Assembly: GCA_017935745.1 (NCBI GenBank)
Contig: JAGBGX010000017.1
Location: forward strand, 146,569-210,568
Direction: 5' to 3'
Length of the DNA stretch: 64,000 nt
Source: Treponema sp.
Lineage (GTDB): Bacteria; Spirochaetota; Spirochaetia; Treponematales; Treponemataceae
The position numbers and the translations under genes are program-made. This document shows, one piece after another, positions 41,172 through 49,684 of this stretch; the stretch's first letter is position 1, and each line of letters opens with the position of its first letter. The notes under the pieces were generated by a model, which was given only the letters and a program-made list of their open reading frames with translations, had not been told where the DNA came from and searched no databases.

Positions 41172-41246
41172 TGACCCTCGCGGGGTTCGAACTCGCTACC
41201 TACAGCTTAGGAGGCTGTCGCTCTATCCATAGTGAGCTAGGGGGTC
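41172..41246 (-). tRNA. tRNA-Arg (CCT)
   Basis: 75-nt cloverleaf on the minus strand with the full D, anticodon and T arms: anticodon stem ACAGC/GCTGT, loop CTCCTAA with anticodon CCT (decodes AGG), T loop TTCGAAC. Discriminator A; the genome continues CCT, not CCA. Two A-C mismatches stand out: 6-67 in the acceptor and 52-62 in the T stem. It ends just before a strong terminator. Confidence 0.88.
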
Positions 41247-41297
41247 AAAAAAAATCAGCCGGAACTCCAGCAAGGCTGCATAGCCCGGCAGAATATG

Positions 41298-41870
41298 CTA
41301 CTTGTCTTTTGCACGCTCTACAAACGAGCCGTCGCGCGTGTCAATGACAATGCGGTCGTCCGTGTTGCAGAACAGCGGAACGCGGACTTCCATGCCAGTG
41401 TCAAGCGTTGCGGGCTTGAGGGACTTTCCGGAAGTGTCGCCCTTGATTCCCGGCTCGCAGTATGTGATGGTGCGGACAACATTTATCGGAAGCTTTACAC
41501 CGACAGGCTTTCCTTCATAATATGTGATAGACACATCATAGTCATCCTCAGGAGAAATATAGCCCGCATTGTCGCCGAGGTCTTCCTTTGAAACCATGAC
41601 ATCTTCATACGATTCCTGATCCATAAAATGGAAATCAGTTCCGTCTATATAAGAAAGCTTTACATTTTTTTCCTCAAGATCCACATCGTCAAATTTTTCG
41701 CCTGCGTCAAGCCCGAGATCCTGAGTTCCGCCGGTGACAATATTCTTTACGCGCAGCTTCACCGTAATTCCCTGGCGTCCGGCTTTCTGGCCGAGCATCT
41801 TCTGGACAATAAACGGAGCGCCCTCAAACATAAAGGCAGTGCCAACTTTAATTTCATTTGTAGACAACAT
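41298..41870 (-). CDS. efp: Elongation factor P, arginine-32 (EarP) type
   Basis: Binds the ribosome E site and prevents stalling at proline stretches. 190 residues with the three beta domains of EF-P: KVGTAFMFEGAPFIVQKML, TVKLRVKNIVTGG, PEDDYDVSITYYEGKPVGVKLP and GDTSGKSLKPATLDTGMEVRVPLF. The loop tip in domain I is KAGRQG with Arg at position 32 and a loop length that fits EarP-type EF-P, rather than the longer Lys34 loop of the EpmA type. The neighbouring earP gene supports arginine rhamnosylation. The start at 41870 has GAGG upstream. A consensus-like promoter TTGCAA-17-TATAAT (41906-41934) shows it can be expressed apart from earP. Confidence 0.95.
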   Translation of the reverse strand: MLSTNEIKVGTAFMFEGAPFIVQKMLGQKAGRQGITVKLRVKNIVTGGTQDLGLDAGEKFDDVDLEEKNVKLSYIDGTDFHFMDQESYEDVMVSKEDLGDNAGYISPEDDYDVSITYYEGKPVGVKLPINVVRTITYCEPGIKGDTSGKSLKPATLDTGMEVRVPLFCNTDDRIVIDTRDGSFVERAKDK

Positions 41871-41905
41871 ATCGCTTTTCCTCAGTTATAAATGATCAGA
41901 GATTT

Positions 41906-41934
41906 ATTATACACAAAATGCCCGGCAATTGCAA
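41906..41934 (-). promoter_or_regulatory. Promoter for efp
   Basis: TTGCAA (41929-41934) and TATAAT (41906-41911) with a 17-bp spacer on the minus strand, lying between the earP stop (41963) and efp. The start of RNA would be near 41899, giving a leader of about 30 nt with the Shine-Dalgarno. Confidence 0.65.
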
Positions 41935-41962
41935 CTCCATCTGCGCAGAAAATGGATGCATC

Positions 41963-43138
41963 TCAGCCATGAAGAATATTCAGGAGATGCTCAGCAAGAT
42001 TTCCGTTTTCCCGCAGCTGCCGTGAAAAGCGCGCAAACTGTTCTTTCAGCTGCCCGGAATGCTCAAGAAGCTGTAAAGCAAGGCGTTCCATCAGCACAGC
42101 GCATTCTTCCTCAGCGGCAGGAAAGGAAGGCGGCAGCACTTCAAAGGCCTGCGGACACAGCTCACGGCCGAAATTCCTGTTATAGAGAAATGAAAACAGA
42201 CTGACTTCGGGAACAGCGAGTCTGCGCAGAAACGCATCAAGCTTTACAAGCTGAAATTCTCCGTCCTGGGGATAGCAGTTCCAGACGAATGGAATGCCCG
42301 CAAGGCACGCCCTGCTGAAGGAATCTTCCCCGCGGACAAACGCAAAGTCCATGAGGCACAAAAGCGCATCCCACGATTCCTGCCTCAGGTACGGGAGCGG
42401 AACGCAGCAAAACGGAACATTCCTGCCTTGCAGTGCCTGCTGCGCGCACGCCATTCCTGCGCCCGGAGCAATAAACACGCACACATTCCTGGAGGAAGCA
42501 AAGCGGCTGAGCGCGGCGGCAAGAAAAGAAAAATCCTTCTGATATGAAAAAAGCAGGATTTTAAAGGAATCTGAAAAAAGCTCCCGCGGCGCATCCGGCT
42601 CAGAAGAAAGGACTTGCCGCGCAAACTGCCTGTCTTCCGCACAGCGCATAAACGGCCTGTCAAGGACAAGCCCTCCCGTTTTTTTTGTAAAGCCCGGCAT
42701 GAAATTCATCTTTTTTACGTGCAGCGACCGGGTTCCGCTTTTTAAAAGGTGAAATTCATCAGCCCATTCTTCCGCCGTAAGATACTCAATGTTTATGATT
42801 CTGACAGGCTGACTGAAATCCGGGGCAAACAGAATGTCCTCAAGCCAGCCGGGACGCCCGCACTGAAAGCACTCAAGGATGATTTTCGGCGGACGGCGTG
42901 AAAATTCGTCCCTGCACACTTCCGCCGCGTTCCAGTCAAACACGCTCCACCCGCGGAATTCCTGAAACGCACGCCCCGGCTGTATGCCCGGAGCAATCCG
43001 TGAAAAGGAATCAAGGCAGCTTACAACAAGCCTGATGCTCACACCGGCATCAAGCTCGCACAAAGAGCGGCACAGGCGGCAGACAAAGCCGATGTCGCCG
43101 AAATTGTCAACGACCTTGCACAAGACTGTTATTTCCAT
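41963..43138 (-). CDS. earP: EF-P arginine rhamnosyltransferase EarP (DUF2331)
   Basis: Transfers rhamnose from dTDP-rhamnose to Arg32 of EF-P, activating it. 391 residues of the inverting GT-B fold. Hallmarks are CKVVDNFGDIGFVCRLCRSL at the start (the Asp-Asn-Phe-Gly-Asp block), RIINIEYLTAEEWADEFHLL (the EF-P-contacting region), KKMNFMPGFTKKTGGLV and, near residue 270, FVRGEDSFSRACLAGIPFVWNCYPQ, which holds the sugar nucleotide. The gene directly precedes efp on the same strand, as usual where this pair exists. It lacks a Shine-Dalgarno; TACACT at 43145-43150 has 6 nt to ATG, a possible leaderless start. The dTDP-rhamnose genes are not in the window. Confidence 0.93.
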   Translation of the reverse strand: MEITVLCKVVDNFGDIGFVCRLCRSLCELDAGVSIRLVVSCLDSFSRIAPGIQPGRAFQEFRGWSVFDWNAAEVCRDEFSRRPPKIILECFQCGRPGWLEDILFAPDFSQPVRIINIEYLTAEEWADEFHLLKSGTRSLHVKKMNFMPGFTKKTGGLVLDRPFMRCAEDRQFARQVLSSEPDAPRELFSDSFKILLFSYQKDFSFLAAALSRFASSRNVCVFIAPGAGMACAQQALQGRNVPFCCVPLPYLRQESWDALLCLMDFAFVRGEDSFSRACLAGIPFVWNCYPQDGEFQLVKLDAFLRRLAVPEVSLFSFLYNRNFGRELCPQAFEVLPPSFPAAEEECAVLMERLALQLLEHSGQLKEQFARFSRQLRENGNLAEHLLNILHG

Positions 43139-43269
43139 GCAGACAGTGTATCAGATTTTTTGAAGATGCGGCGCACTTTTCTGCAATTTTCGGTAATAAA
43201 GAGAATGAGAACGTTGTTCTGGCGATGAAATTTTCAGCCGGTTTTTGATTTGATTTTTTGAGGTATGAT

Positions 43270-44832
43270 ATGCGGATTCTCTGTTTTTCTCCCTTCGGAT
43301 ATGAGGGAACTGTCGTGGATGTTGAAGTCGGCTTGCGGCGGGGAATTCCTGCTGTCGATATAGTGGGACTGGCTGACGGAGCTGTAAAAGAGTCGCGGGA
43401 ACGGATGCGCAGCGCAATCATCAGCTCGGGATTCACGTTTCCGCCTGAGCGTGTTTTAATCAGCCTTTCTCCGGCAGACGTAAAAAAGGAAGGAGCCGGA
43501 TTTGACCTTGCAGTTGCGCTTGCCGTCTTGAATGAAAAGGAATGCGCCGGCCGAAACAGCGCAGAGGAAACGGACAGGCCGGTTCTTGTCATGGGAGAGC
43601 TTGACTTGAACGGAAACGTCCGGCCTGTAAAGGCTGTCCACGCGGCGGCCAGCACTGCGTTTCAGCTCGGAGTCAGACATTGCATTGTTCCGGCAGGAAA
43701 TGAGCAGGAGGCAAAGGAAGTCAGGGGAATGCATGTGTTCGGGGCTGAAAGCCTGACAGAAGCATTCGCCGCGCTCAAAAGCAGGAGCTGTTTTTCTTCA
43801 GCTGATGAAGATGCGGACATGCAGGACACGGGCCGCGCAGATTCGGACGAAGCAGACAATGTACGGTTTCCGCCAGTCGAGCCGGAATACGAATTCTCCA
43901 GCATTTCCGGGCAGGAACACTTGACACGGGCGCTTCAGATTGCTGCAAGCGGAGGACACAGCCTCCTTGTGTTCGGGCCGCCGGGCTGCGGAAAAACGAT
44001 GTCGCTGCAAAAACTTCCGGGCCTGCTTCCGTTCCTGACAAAGGAAGAGTCCCAGAGCGTGACACGCATTTTTTCGATTGCAGGGCTGCTTGCGCCGGGA
44101 GCAAAGGGAATAAGAACCGCGCCGTTCAGGCAGCCGCACCAGACAGCAACTATCGAAGGAATGTGCGGAGGAGGCATTCACTGCCGCCCCGGGGAAATTT
44201 CGCTTGCCCACAACGGAATTCTCTTTTTGGATGAAGCTGCGGAATTCAGAACATCAGTCCTGCAAATGCTCCGCGTTCCTATGGAAACAGGAACAGTCAC
44301 ACTGAGCAGAGCCGGACGCTCGACGGTGTTTCCTGCGGACTTCCAGCTGCTCATGTCAACGAACCCGTGTCCCTGCGGCAACTTCGGTTCAGCGGAAAAG
44401 CTCTGCCTCTGCTCCGCGCGGTCAATCGAACTGTACTGGAAGAAATTTTCCGCGCCGCTTCTGGACAGGATTGATCTTCGGATCAGGACAGAACAGGCAA
44501 AAGGCGGAGAGCGCGTCTCCAAGTCAGCGTCAACAGCGGAACTGAGAAAGCAGATTGCCGCAGCTGTACGGATCCAAAGAAAGCGGGGAAAGAAAAATGC
44601 GCGGCTTTCTGCGCTGGAAACAAAGGAATTCTGCATAATGACAAATGAAGCAGAAACAGAGCTGAACCGCGCGGCAGAAAAAAACAGCCTTTCACAGCGC
44701 GCAGTTTCCGGCTGCCTCAAGGTGGCGCGGACAATTGCAGACATGAAGGAAAAAGAATGCATCGGCGCGGAAGAAATAAGCGAAGCAGTCCGGCTCAGAA
44801 TTCCAGAAGGAGCGGACGGACTGCTTCTTTGA
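43270..44832 (+). CDS. comM: Magnesium-chelatase-like AAA+ protein ComM/YifB
   Basis: AAA+ ATPase thought to act as a helicase promoting branch migration during recombination of incoming DNA. A TTG at 43258 opens the frame, but ATG at 43270 with GAGGT seven nt upstream is the better start (520 residues). N-terminal Lon-like domain: VDVEVGLRRGIPAVDIVGLADGAVKESRERM and LSPADVKKEGAGFDLAVALAVL. Walker A VFGPPGCGKTMS, ILFLDEAAEF as Walker B, and the zinc-type loop MSTNPCPCGNFGSAEKLCLC that marks ComM. The C-terminal helical part QRAVSGCLKVARTIADMKEKE follows. It may help natural transformation; no other competence gene is here. Confidence 0.94.
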   Translation: MRILCFSPFGYEGTVVDVEVGLRRGIPAVDIVGLADGAVKESRERMRSAIISSGFTFPPERVLISLSPADVKKEGAGFDLAVALAVLNEKECAGRNSAEETDRPVLVMGELDLNGNVRPVKAVHAAASTAFQLGVRHCIVPAGNEQEAKEVRGMHVFGAESLTEAFAALKSRSCFSSADEDADMQDTGRADSDEADNVRFPPVEPEYEFSSISGQEHLTRALQIAASGGHSLLVFGPPGCGKTMSLQKLPGLLPFLTKEESQSVTRIFSIAGLLAPGAKGIRTAPFRQPHQTATIEGMCGGGIHCRPGEISLAHNGILFLDEAAEFRTSVLQMLRVPMETGTVTLSRAGRSTVFPADFQLLMSTNPCPCGNFGSAEKLCLCSARSIELYWKKFSAPLLDRIDLRIRTEQAKGGERVSKSASTAELRKQIAAAVRIQRKRGKKNARLSALETKEFCIMTNEAETELNRAAEKNSLSQRAVSGCLKVARTIADMKEKECIGAEEISEAVRLRIPEGADGLLL

Positions 44833-44865
44833 AACGGAAGCACAGAGCAGATGCTCCAGAAAAAA

Positions 44866-44948
44866 TACCGGCTCAGAGACTTGAACTCTGACACGCTCGC
44901 GCGCAAAAGATTTTGAGTCTTTCGTGTCTACCATTCCACCAAGCCGGC
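44866..44948 (-). tRNA. tRNA-Leu (CAA)
   Basis: 83-nt type II tRNA on the minus strand between comM and recQ, which are on the plus strand. Acceptor GCCGGCT with AGCCGGT (one G-U end pair), anticodon stem AAAGA/TCTTT, loop CTCAAAA with anticodon CAA, a long variable arm rich in GC, T arm CAGAG/CTCTG with loop TTCAAGT. Discriminator A; CCA is not encoded. It decodes TTG leucine codons. Confidence 0.92.
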
Positions 44949-45176
44949 AAGCTGGCAAGCATTTTATCAGAAAAAGAAAAAAAAATCAAGTGCCGTGCCA
45001 CGGGCAGCTCATGTGCAAAACATCATTTTCCGCTCCAGCATCACACTGACAGCAGGCAGAACGGACAGGAGGTTTCTTTTTTGGAATCAGTTCAGTATAA
45101 TATGATATATGAATCGGCACGCCATCTTTCATTCCAGTTTGCGCTGCGCAATTCTTTTTCAGTACAAGAGGACACC

Positions 45177-46757
45177 ATGAACAGCCTGTCATTTTCCAAA
45201 GCAAATTGCTCAGGAGCAAATTGCCCGGGAACGCCTGAAGAAATCTTGCAGTCAGTCTTCGGCTATGAGCGGTTCAGGCCCATGCAGCGTGAGGCAATCC
45301 AAAACATTCTTGAAGGCCGGGACACGCTTGCCGTCATGCCGACAGGAGGCGGAAAATCCCTGTGCTATGAAATTCCTGCGCTTATGTTTTCGGGAATCAC
45401 AGTTATCGTTTCTCCGCTGATTGCCCTGATGCAGGATCAGGCCGAGCAGCTTGCCGCATACGGAATTCCGGCTGCATGCCTGAATTCTTCCACTGACTGG
45501 AACACATACAGAAGCCTCTGCAAAGCAATTTCCTGCGGAAAAATAAAGCTGCTGTACGTTTCTCCTGAAGGGCTTGGCACCCAGAGAATCAGAAGCCTCC
45601 TGAAAAACGCACAGGTTTCTGTGGACTGCATTACAATTGATGAAGCGCACTGCATAAGCGAATGGGGACACGATTTTCGGCCGGACTACCTTGAGATTGC
45701 GTCAATCAGAGCTGAATTCCCCCGGGCAGTCTTTCTGGCGCTCACAGCAACCGCGACAAAGCACGTCCAGGCAGACATTGTAAAAAACCTTCGGATGGAG
45801 CATCCTGAAATTCTGGTTGCCAGCTTCAACCGCCCGAATCTGTTTTTGCAGGCTGAAAAAAAGACGCGCCCTGTAGAGCAGGTTCTCAGCTTTCTGGAGC
45901 ATCACCGGGGACAGAGCGGCATAATCTACTGCTTTTCAAGAAAACAGGTGGATGAGCTTACGCTGAAGCTCACTTCAAGCGGAATAAAAGCGCTCAGCTA
46001 CCATGCAGGACTGAGCAGCAGCCAGAGAGCGCAAAACCAGAGGGCGTTTATTTCAGACAAAGCGGACATAATGGTTGCAACAGTGGCATTCGGAATGGGA
46101 ATCAACAAGCCGGACGTGCGCTTTGTCATTCACTTCGACATGCCGAAATCAATCGAGCAGTATTACCAGGAAATCGGACGGGCAGGACGGGACGGACTTC
46201 AGGCGGAAGCACTGCTTCTCTTTGGAGCAGGAGATCTTCACAAAATCAGGTACTTCTTTTCAGAAAGCGCTGACGCATCAAAAGCAGAGCTGCTGCTTCA
46301 GGAAATGCTCAAGTATGCTGAAGGCAGCGCGTGCCGGAGAAAAACGCTTCTTTCTTACTTCGGGGAGCCGTACTCTTCCGCGCGGACTGATGCAGTGCCT
46401 TCAAAATGCTGCTGTGATGTGTGCGCATCAGCCGGAACCACCCCAAAGCCATCAGCAGGCAGGCGGCAGCCGGGCTTCAGGAGCTTTCCCAAGAAACAGG
46501 AAGCAAGCCTCTTTGTCTCTTCATCAGAAGAAGACAGCGCCGCAAAGGCAATTGAAAACGCGCTCCGCTTATGGAGACGGAAAGCCGCTGACGAGCTCAA
46601 CGTGCCTCCGTATGTCATTTTCGGAGACAAGACGCTTTTTGACATTGCGCGGAAAAAGCCTGCAAGCATACAGGAGCTTGTGTCCTGCTACGGAATCGGG
46701 GAAATAAAGGCTGAAAAATTCGGCTATTACATCCTGAGAATCGTCAAAGAAGCCTAA
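45177..46757 (+). CDS. recQ: ATP-dependent DNA helicase RecQ
   Basis: 3'-5' helicase that unwinds recombination and repair intermediates. ATG at 45177 has AAGAGGA upstream and gives 526 residues; the frame extends to 44913 but through tRNA and promoter sequence. SF2 motifs: FGYERFRPMQREAIQNIL, Walker A MPTGGGKS, DEAHCISEWGHDFRPDY and TATATKHVQADI, and VATVAFGMGINKPDVRFVIHFDMPKSIEQYYQEIGRAGRDG. The zinc part is CRRKTLLSYFGEPYSSARTDAVPSKCCCDVC. The winged-helix domain is short and the last 70 residues look like an HRDC domain (LWRRKAADELNVPPYVIFGDKTLFDIAR). Shorter than the 600-residue E. coli protein, mainly in the RQC region. TATAAT at 45096-45101 may be a -10 box. Confidence 0.95.
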   Translation: MNSLSFSKANCSGANCPGTPEEILQSVFGYERFRPMQREAIQNILEGRDTLAVMPTGGGKSLCYEIPALMFSGITVIVSPLIALMQDQAEQLAAYGIPAACLNSSTDWNTYRSLCKAISCGKIKLLYVSPEGLGTQRIRSLLKNAQVSVDCITIDEAHCISEWGHDFRPDYLEIASIRAEFPRAVFLALTATATKHVQADIVKNLRMEHPEILVASFNRPNLFLQAEKKTRPVEQVLSFLEHHRGQSGIIYCFSRKQVDELTLKLTSSGIKALSYHAGLSSSQRAQNQRAFISDKADIMVATVAFGMGINKPDVRFVIHFDMPKSIEQYYQEIGRAGRDGLQAEALLLFGAGDLHKIRYFFSESADASKAELLLQEMLKYAEGSACRRKTLLSYFGEPYSSARTDAVPSKCCCDVCASAGTTPKPSAGRRQPGFRSFPKKQEASLFVSSSEEDSAAKAIENALRLWRRKAADELNVPPYVIFGDKTLFDIARKKPASIQELVSCYGIGEIKAEKFGYYILRIVKEA

Positions 46758-46829
46758 AAATGCGGACGGCTCAGAGCTGATTTTATCCGTGCGGAGAATT
46801 GCATCCTCATCGCCTGTGCCGCAGTCCGT

Positions 46830-48482
46830 TCATTCCGCAGACTGCCTGAGAATGCGCCGGGCTTTCTGCGCATTCGCGTTTTTCTTTTTCGCTCCGAACT
46901 GGTACAGCTTAGGCTTTTCACTTTCATCCGGCTCAGCCTCTTCTTCGTCTCCTGCAATTTCTTCGACTGCGCTTCTGGAGGCTGCATACCGGCCTTTTGC
47001 CCAGATGTCAAGCCCGGTTCCCTGAGTCGCAACATCGTCATGAGCCAGATATTCGGCGCAAATTCCAGCGAACTCAGGACGTCCGTATTTTGCAAATTCC
47101 TTTCCGAGCGCATAGCGGAGATTCTTGCGGGCATCGCTTTCCAAGGATGCGTGCGCCAGCTCTATGGCTTCATCCGTTCCAGCATGATTATGCTCAAGAA
47201 GCGCCTGCGCAACCTTCACCTTTGCCGCGTCTCCCGCCTTTTTGTCCTTCAGGATGCTGACAAGGTAGCTGTTGCCTTCGCTGTCGTTCAGCTTTGCAAG
47301 GACACCATAGCATTTTTCCTTGACCGCCTTCTGCTCGTTCTTGTCCTTGCACCTGAAAATCAGATAAGGAACTGCTTCCTTCATATCACGCTTTTCAACC
47401 GCGCCGACAGCCTCAAGCCGCACCTTGTACTGGGAGTCGCGCAGCGCCTGCACAATGACTGCATCTGCCGCCGGATCTGAAAAATAAGAAATGCCTTTTA
47501 CTGCATAGACCCTGAGGTTTGCGTCAGGCGATTCAAAAAGCTTTGCAAGAATATCCTCGGACTCAGGAACTCCCATCGCGCCGATTGCTTCCGCCGCATA
47601 CATCCGCACAAACGTATTCTCGTCTTCGTTCTGCGCAATGGCCGACACTTTTTCCCACGTCTGGGACGCCTTGATTCTGCCCAGAACACGCATAAGCGAC
47701 TGACGCTGCGAAACTGTCAGATCGCTGCGGTCAAGATAGTCAGCAAGAAACAGAGCCTCCTCCGCTTCTCCAAGCTCCCCGAGCGCAGAAAGAGCGCCTG
47801 AAAAATAAGCGTCATCTTCCTTGTCAACAAGGTCAACCAGCCCGGGAACAGCTTCCTTTATGCCTGTCTCTGAAACATACGAAAAGCATTTGTCCACAAT
47901 GCTCTTTTTATAATCATACGGATCATTGATGACTTCCACGGCATAGGAGCCAAGGCAGGGATCCTTGAGCTTTGCAAAATAGCCGAGCACTGTTTCCCTG
48001 ACGGCAGGGCTTTTCGTTTCCTGAAACAAATCATATATCTCATCAGCAAAGCGGGTGTCCCCGTTTTTTTCAAGGCTGCCGATCAGAGAGACAATCTGCT
48101 CTTCAAGGCCGTACTTAAAAACGCCTCTGCATTCCTCTTCATAAGCCTCCGACCGGTCAAGGTGCTCTCCCGAAGCGCTCTGCTTTTTGGGACGGAGCGG
48201 AGACGGAACAGTTTTTTTCCTTGCGTACTTTTTTGCTTCCTCTGATTTGATTTCGCCGCTGTCCGTAACGTTGTCAGCATACGCTCTGAGAATCGGATCA
48301 GTCTCCGTTTCAGGAGCCGGGCTGAAATGCTCCGGCGCCAGGGATTCCTCTTCCTGAGGTTCCGCATCATGGATTACTTCTGAAGCAGAATTCTCCGGCA
48401 GCGGCGGAACCGTTTCCTGCGCAAGGCACAGTCCGCCGAAACAGGCAATTCCTGTGCAAAAAAGCAAGCTGATTCTTTTCAT
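46830..48482 (-). CDS. Secreted HEAT-repeat protein
   Basis: A 550-residue exported protein. The start at 48482 (MKRISLLFCTGIACFGGLCLAQ, signal peptide) has GGAGGCGG upstream; a longer frame overlaps the end of tgt and is not used. Residues 20-110 are acidic and low complexity (EPQEEESLAPEHFSPAPETE), then come about eight HEAT-type helical repeats: ALSALGELGEAEEALFLADYL, AAEAIGAMGVPESEDILAKLF, AVKGISYFSDPAADAVIVQAL and AVGAVEKRDMKEAVPYLIF. The tail ends in KKKNANAQKARRILRQSAE. The role is unknown, probably a periplasmic scaffold. It lies 44 bp downstream of tgt, an arrangement I recall from other treponemes, and is the last gene of the M16-dut-lptF-lptG-tgt unit. Confidence 0.82.
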   Translation of the reverse strand: MKRISLLFCTGIACFGGLCLAQETVPPLPENSASEVIHDAEPQEEESLAPEHFSPAPETETDPILRAYADNVTDSGEIKSEEAKKYARKKTVPSPLRPKKQSASGEHLDRSEAYEEECRGVFKYGLEEQIVSLIGSLEKNGDTRFADEIYDLFQETKSPAVRETVLGYFAKLKDPCLGSYAVEVINDPYDYKKSIVDKCFSYVSETGIKEAVPGLVDLVDKEDDAYFSGALSALGELGEAEEALFLADYLDRSDLTVSQRQSLMRVLGRIKASQTWEKVSAIAQNEDENTFVRMYAAEAIGAMGVPESEDILAKLFESPDANLRVYAVKGISYFSDPAADAVIVQALRDSQYKVRLEAVGAVEKRDMKEAVPYLIFRCKDKNEQKAVKEKCYGVLAKLNDSEGNSYLVSILKDKKAGDAAKVKVAQALLEHNHAGTDEAIELAHASLESDARKNLRYALGKEFAKYGRPEFAGICAEYLAHDDVATQGTGLDIWAKGRYAASRSAVEEIAGDEEEAEPDESEKPKLYQFGAKKKNANAQKARRILRQSAE

Positions 48483-48526
48483 TTTTTCCGCCTCCTCACT
48501 TCCGCATCTTTTTGTCATTATCGGCA

Positions 48527-49663
48527 TTACACTTCCCCTGAATGAAACTGTTCCAGAAAATTGTTCCGATATGATTCAAAACGGTCTTCCTGCACCGCCG
48601 CGCGGATTTCCTTAATCATAGTATGCAAAAAGTGAAGATTGTGACGGCTTGCGAGCATTGACGACAGGATTTCCTGCTCCCGGAAAATGTGCCGCAAGTA
48701 CGCCCGTGAATAGCTGCGGCAGACGCTGCATGAGCACTCAGGATCCAGCGCAGAAAAATCATACTCATACCGCTTCTGCTTTATGGAAATCATTCCGCGC
48801 CGGCTGAAGTACAGCCCGTGGCGCGCAATCCGTGTCGGCAGAACGCAGTCGAACATATCAATTCCGTCAGAAACAGCCTCGAGAATATATTCAGGCGTTC
48901 CGATTCCCATGACGTACCGGGGCTTTTTTCTGGAGAGAAACTGAACCGTGTGCCGCAGCTTTTCAGCAAAAATATCAGCAGGCTCTCCGACACTCAGGCC
49001 GCCGATTGCAATTCCCGGCGTATCAAGCGAGTCCGCAAATTCCGCGCTTTCCTTCCGCAGATCGTCAAAAAAATTTCCCTGGACAATCGGAAACAGAATT
49101 CCCCTGTAGCCGTTTTCACGCTGAATGTTCCATTCCCGGACTGCGCGTGACGCCCATTCAGCAGAAAGCCGCATTGCCCGCTCAGCCTCTGCACGCGGAG
49201 CACCGAATCCCGAGCAGACATCGAGCTGCATCTGAATGTCGCTGTTAAGCTTTGTCTGGATCTGGACAACAGTCTCAGGAGTAAAAAAATGCCTGCTTCC
49301 ATCGATGCTGCTTCTGAACACAATGCCTTCATCTTCAATCTTGCGGAGCTTTGAAAGCGACCACACCTGAAATCCGCCGGAATCAGTCAGGAAATTTTTT
49401 TTCCAGCCGGTAAAGCCGTGCAGCCCGCCGCCTTCTGCAACAACATCAGCTCCCGGACGGAGATACAGATGATATGTGTTCGCAAGGATGATTTCAAATC
49501 CGATTTCATCAAGAACATCCTTTGACACAGCCTTCACCGTTCCCTTTGTTCCGACCGGCATAAAGACAGGAGTCTGCACATCTCCGTGCGGAAGATGAAT
49601 AACGCCTGTGCGCGCAAGAGAGTGCGCGTCTTCATGATACACTTCAAAAAAACGGTCTGCCAT
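48527..49663 (-). CDS. tgt: Queuine/preQ1 tRNA-ribosyltransferase
   Basis: Exchanges G34 for preQ1 in tRNAs with GUN anticodons. 378 residues. TDSGGFQVWS near residue 95 holds the general base Asp, and GIDMFDCVLPTRIARHG holds the nucleophile Asp. The zinc site is PECSCSVCRSYSRAYLRHIF (Cys-x-Cys-x2-Cys) plus a His about 25 residues on (ASRHNLHFL). IAIGGLSVGEP is the substrate-specificity loop. Preserved throughout. It is 21 bp downstream of the lptG-like gene, consistent with cotranscription. No preQ1 biosynthesis genes are in the window. Confidence 0.97.
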   Translation of the reverse strand: MADRFFEVYHEDAHSLARTGVIHLPHGDVQTPVFMPVGTKGTVKAVSKDVLDEIGFEIILANTYHLYLRPGADVVAEGGGLHGFTGWKKNFLTDSGGFQVWSLSKLRKIEDEGIVFRSSIDGSRHFFTPETVVQIQTKLNSDIQMQLDVCSGFGAPRAEAERAMRLSAEWASRAVREWNIQRENGYRGILFPIVQGNFFDDLRKESAEFADSLDTPGIAIGGLSVGEPADIFAEKLRHTVQFLSRKKPRYVMGIGTPEYILEAVSDGIDMFDCVLPTRIARHGLYFSRRGMISIKQKRYEYDFSALDPECSCSVCRSYSRAYLRHIFREQEILSSMLASRHNLHFLHTMIKEIRAAVQEDRFESYRNNFLEQFHSGEV

Positions 49664-49684
49664 TTCTTACCCCGGAACGACTGC

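Noticed and set aside
44840..44866. T-run and AGCA/TGCT inverted repeat just past tRNA-Leu
   Set aside because: The U-run precedes the short stem instead of following it, so it is not an intrinsic terminator.
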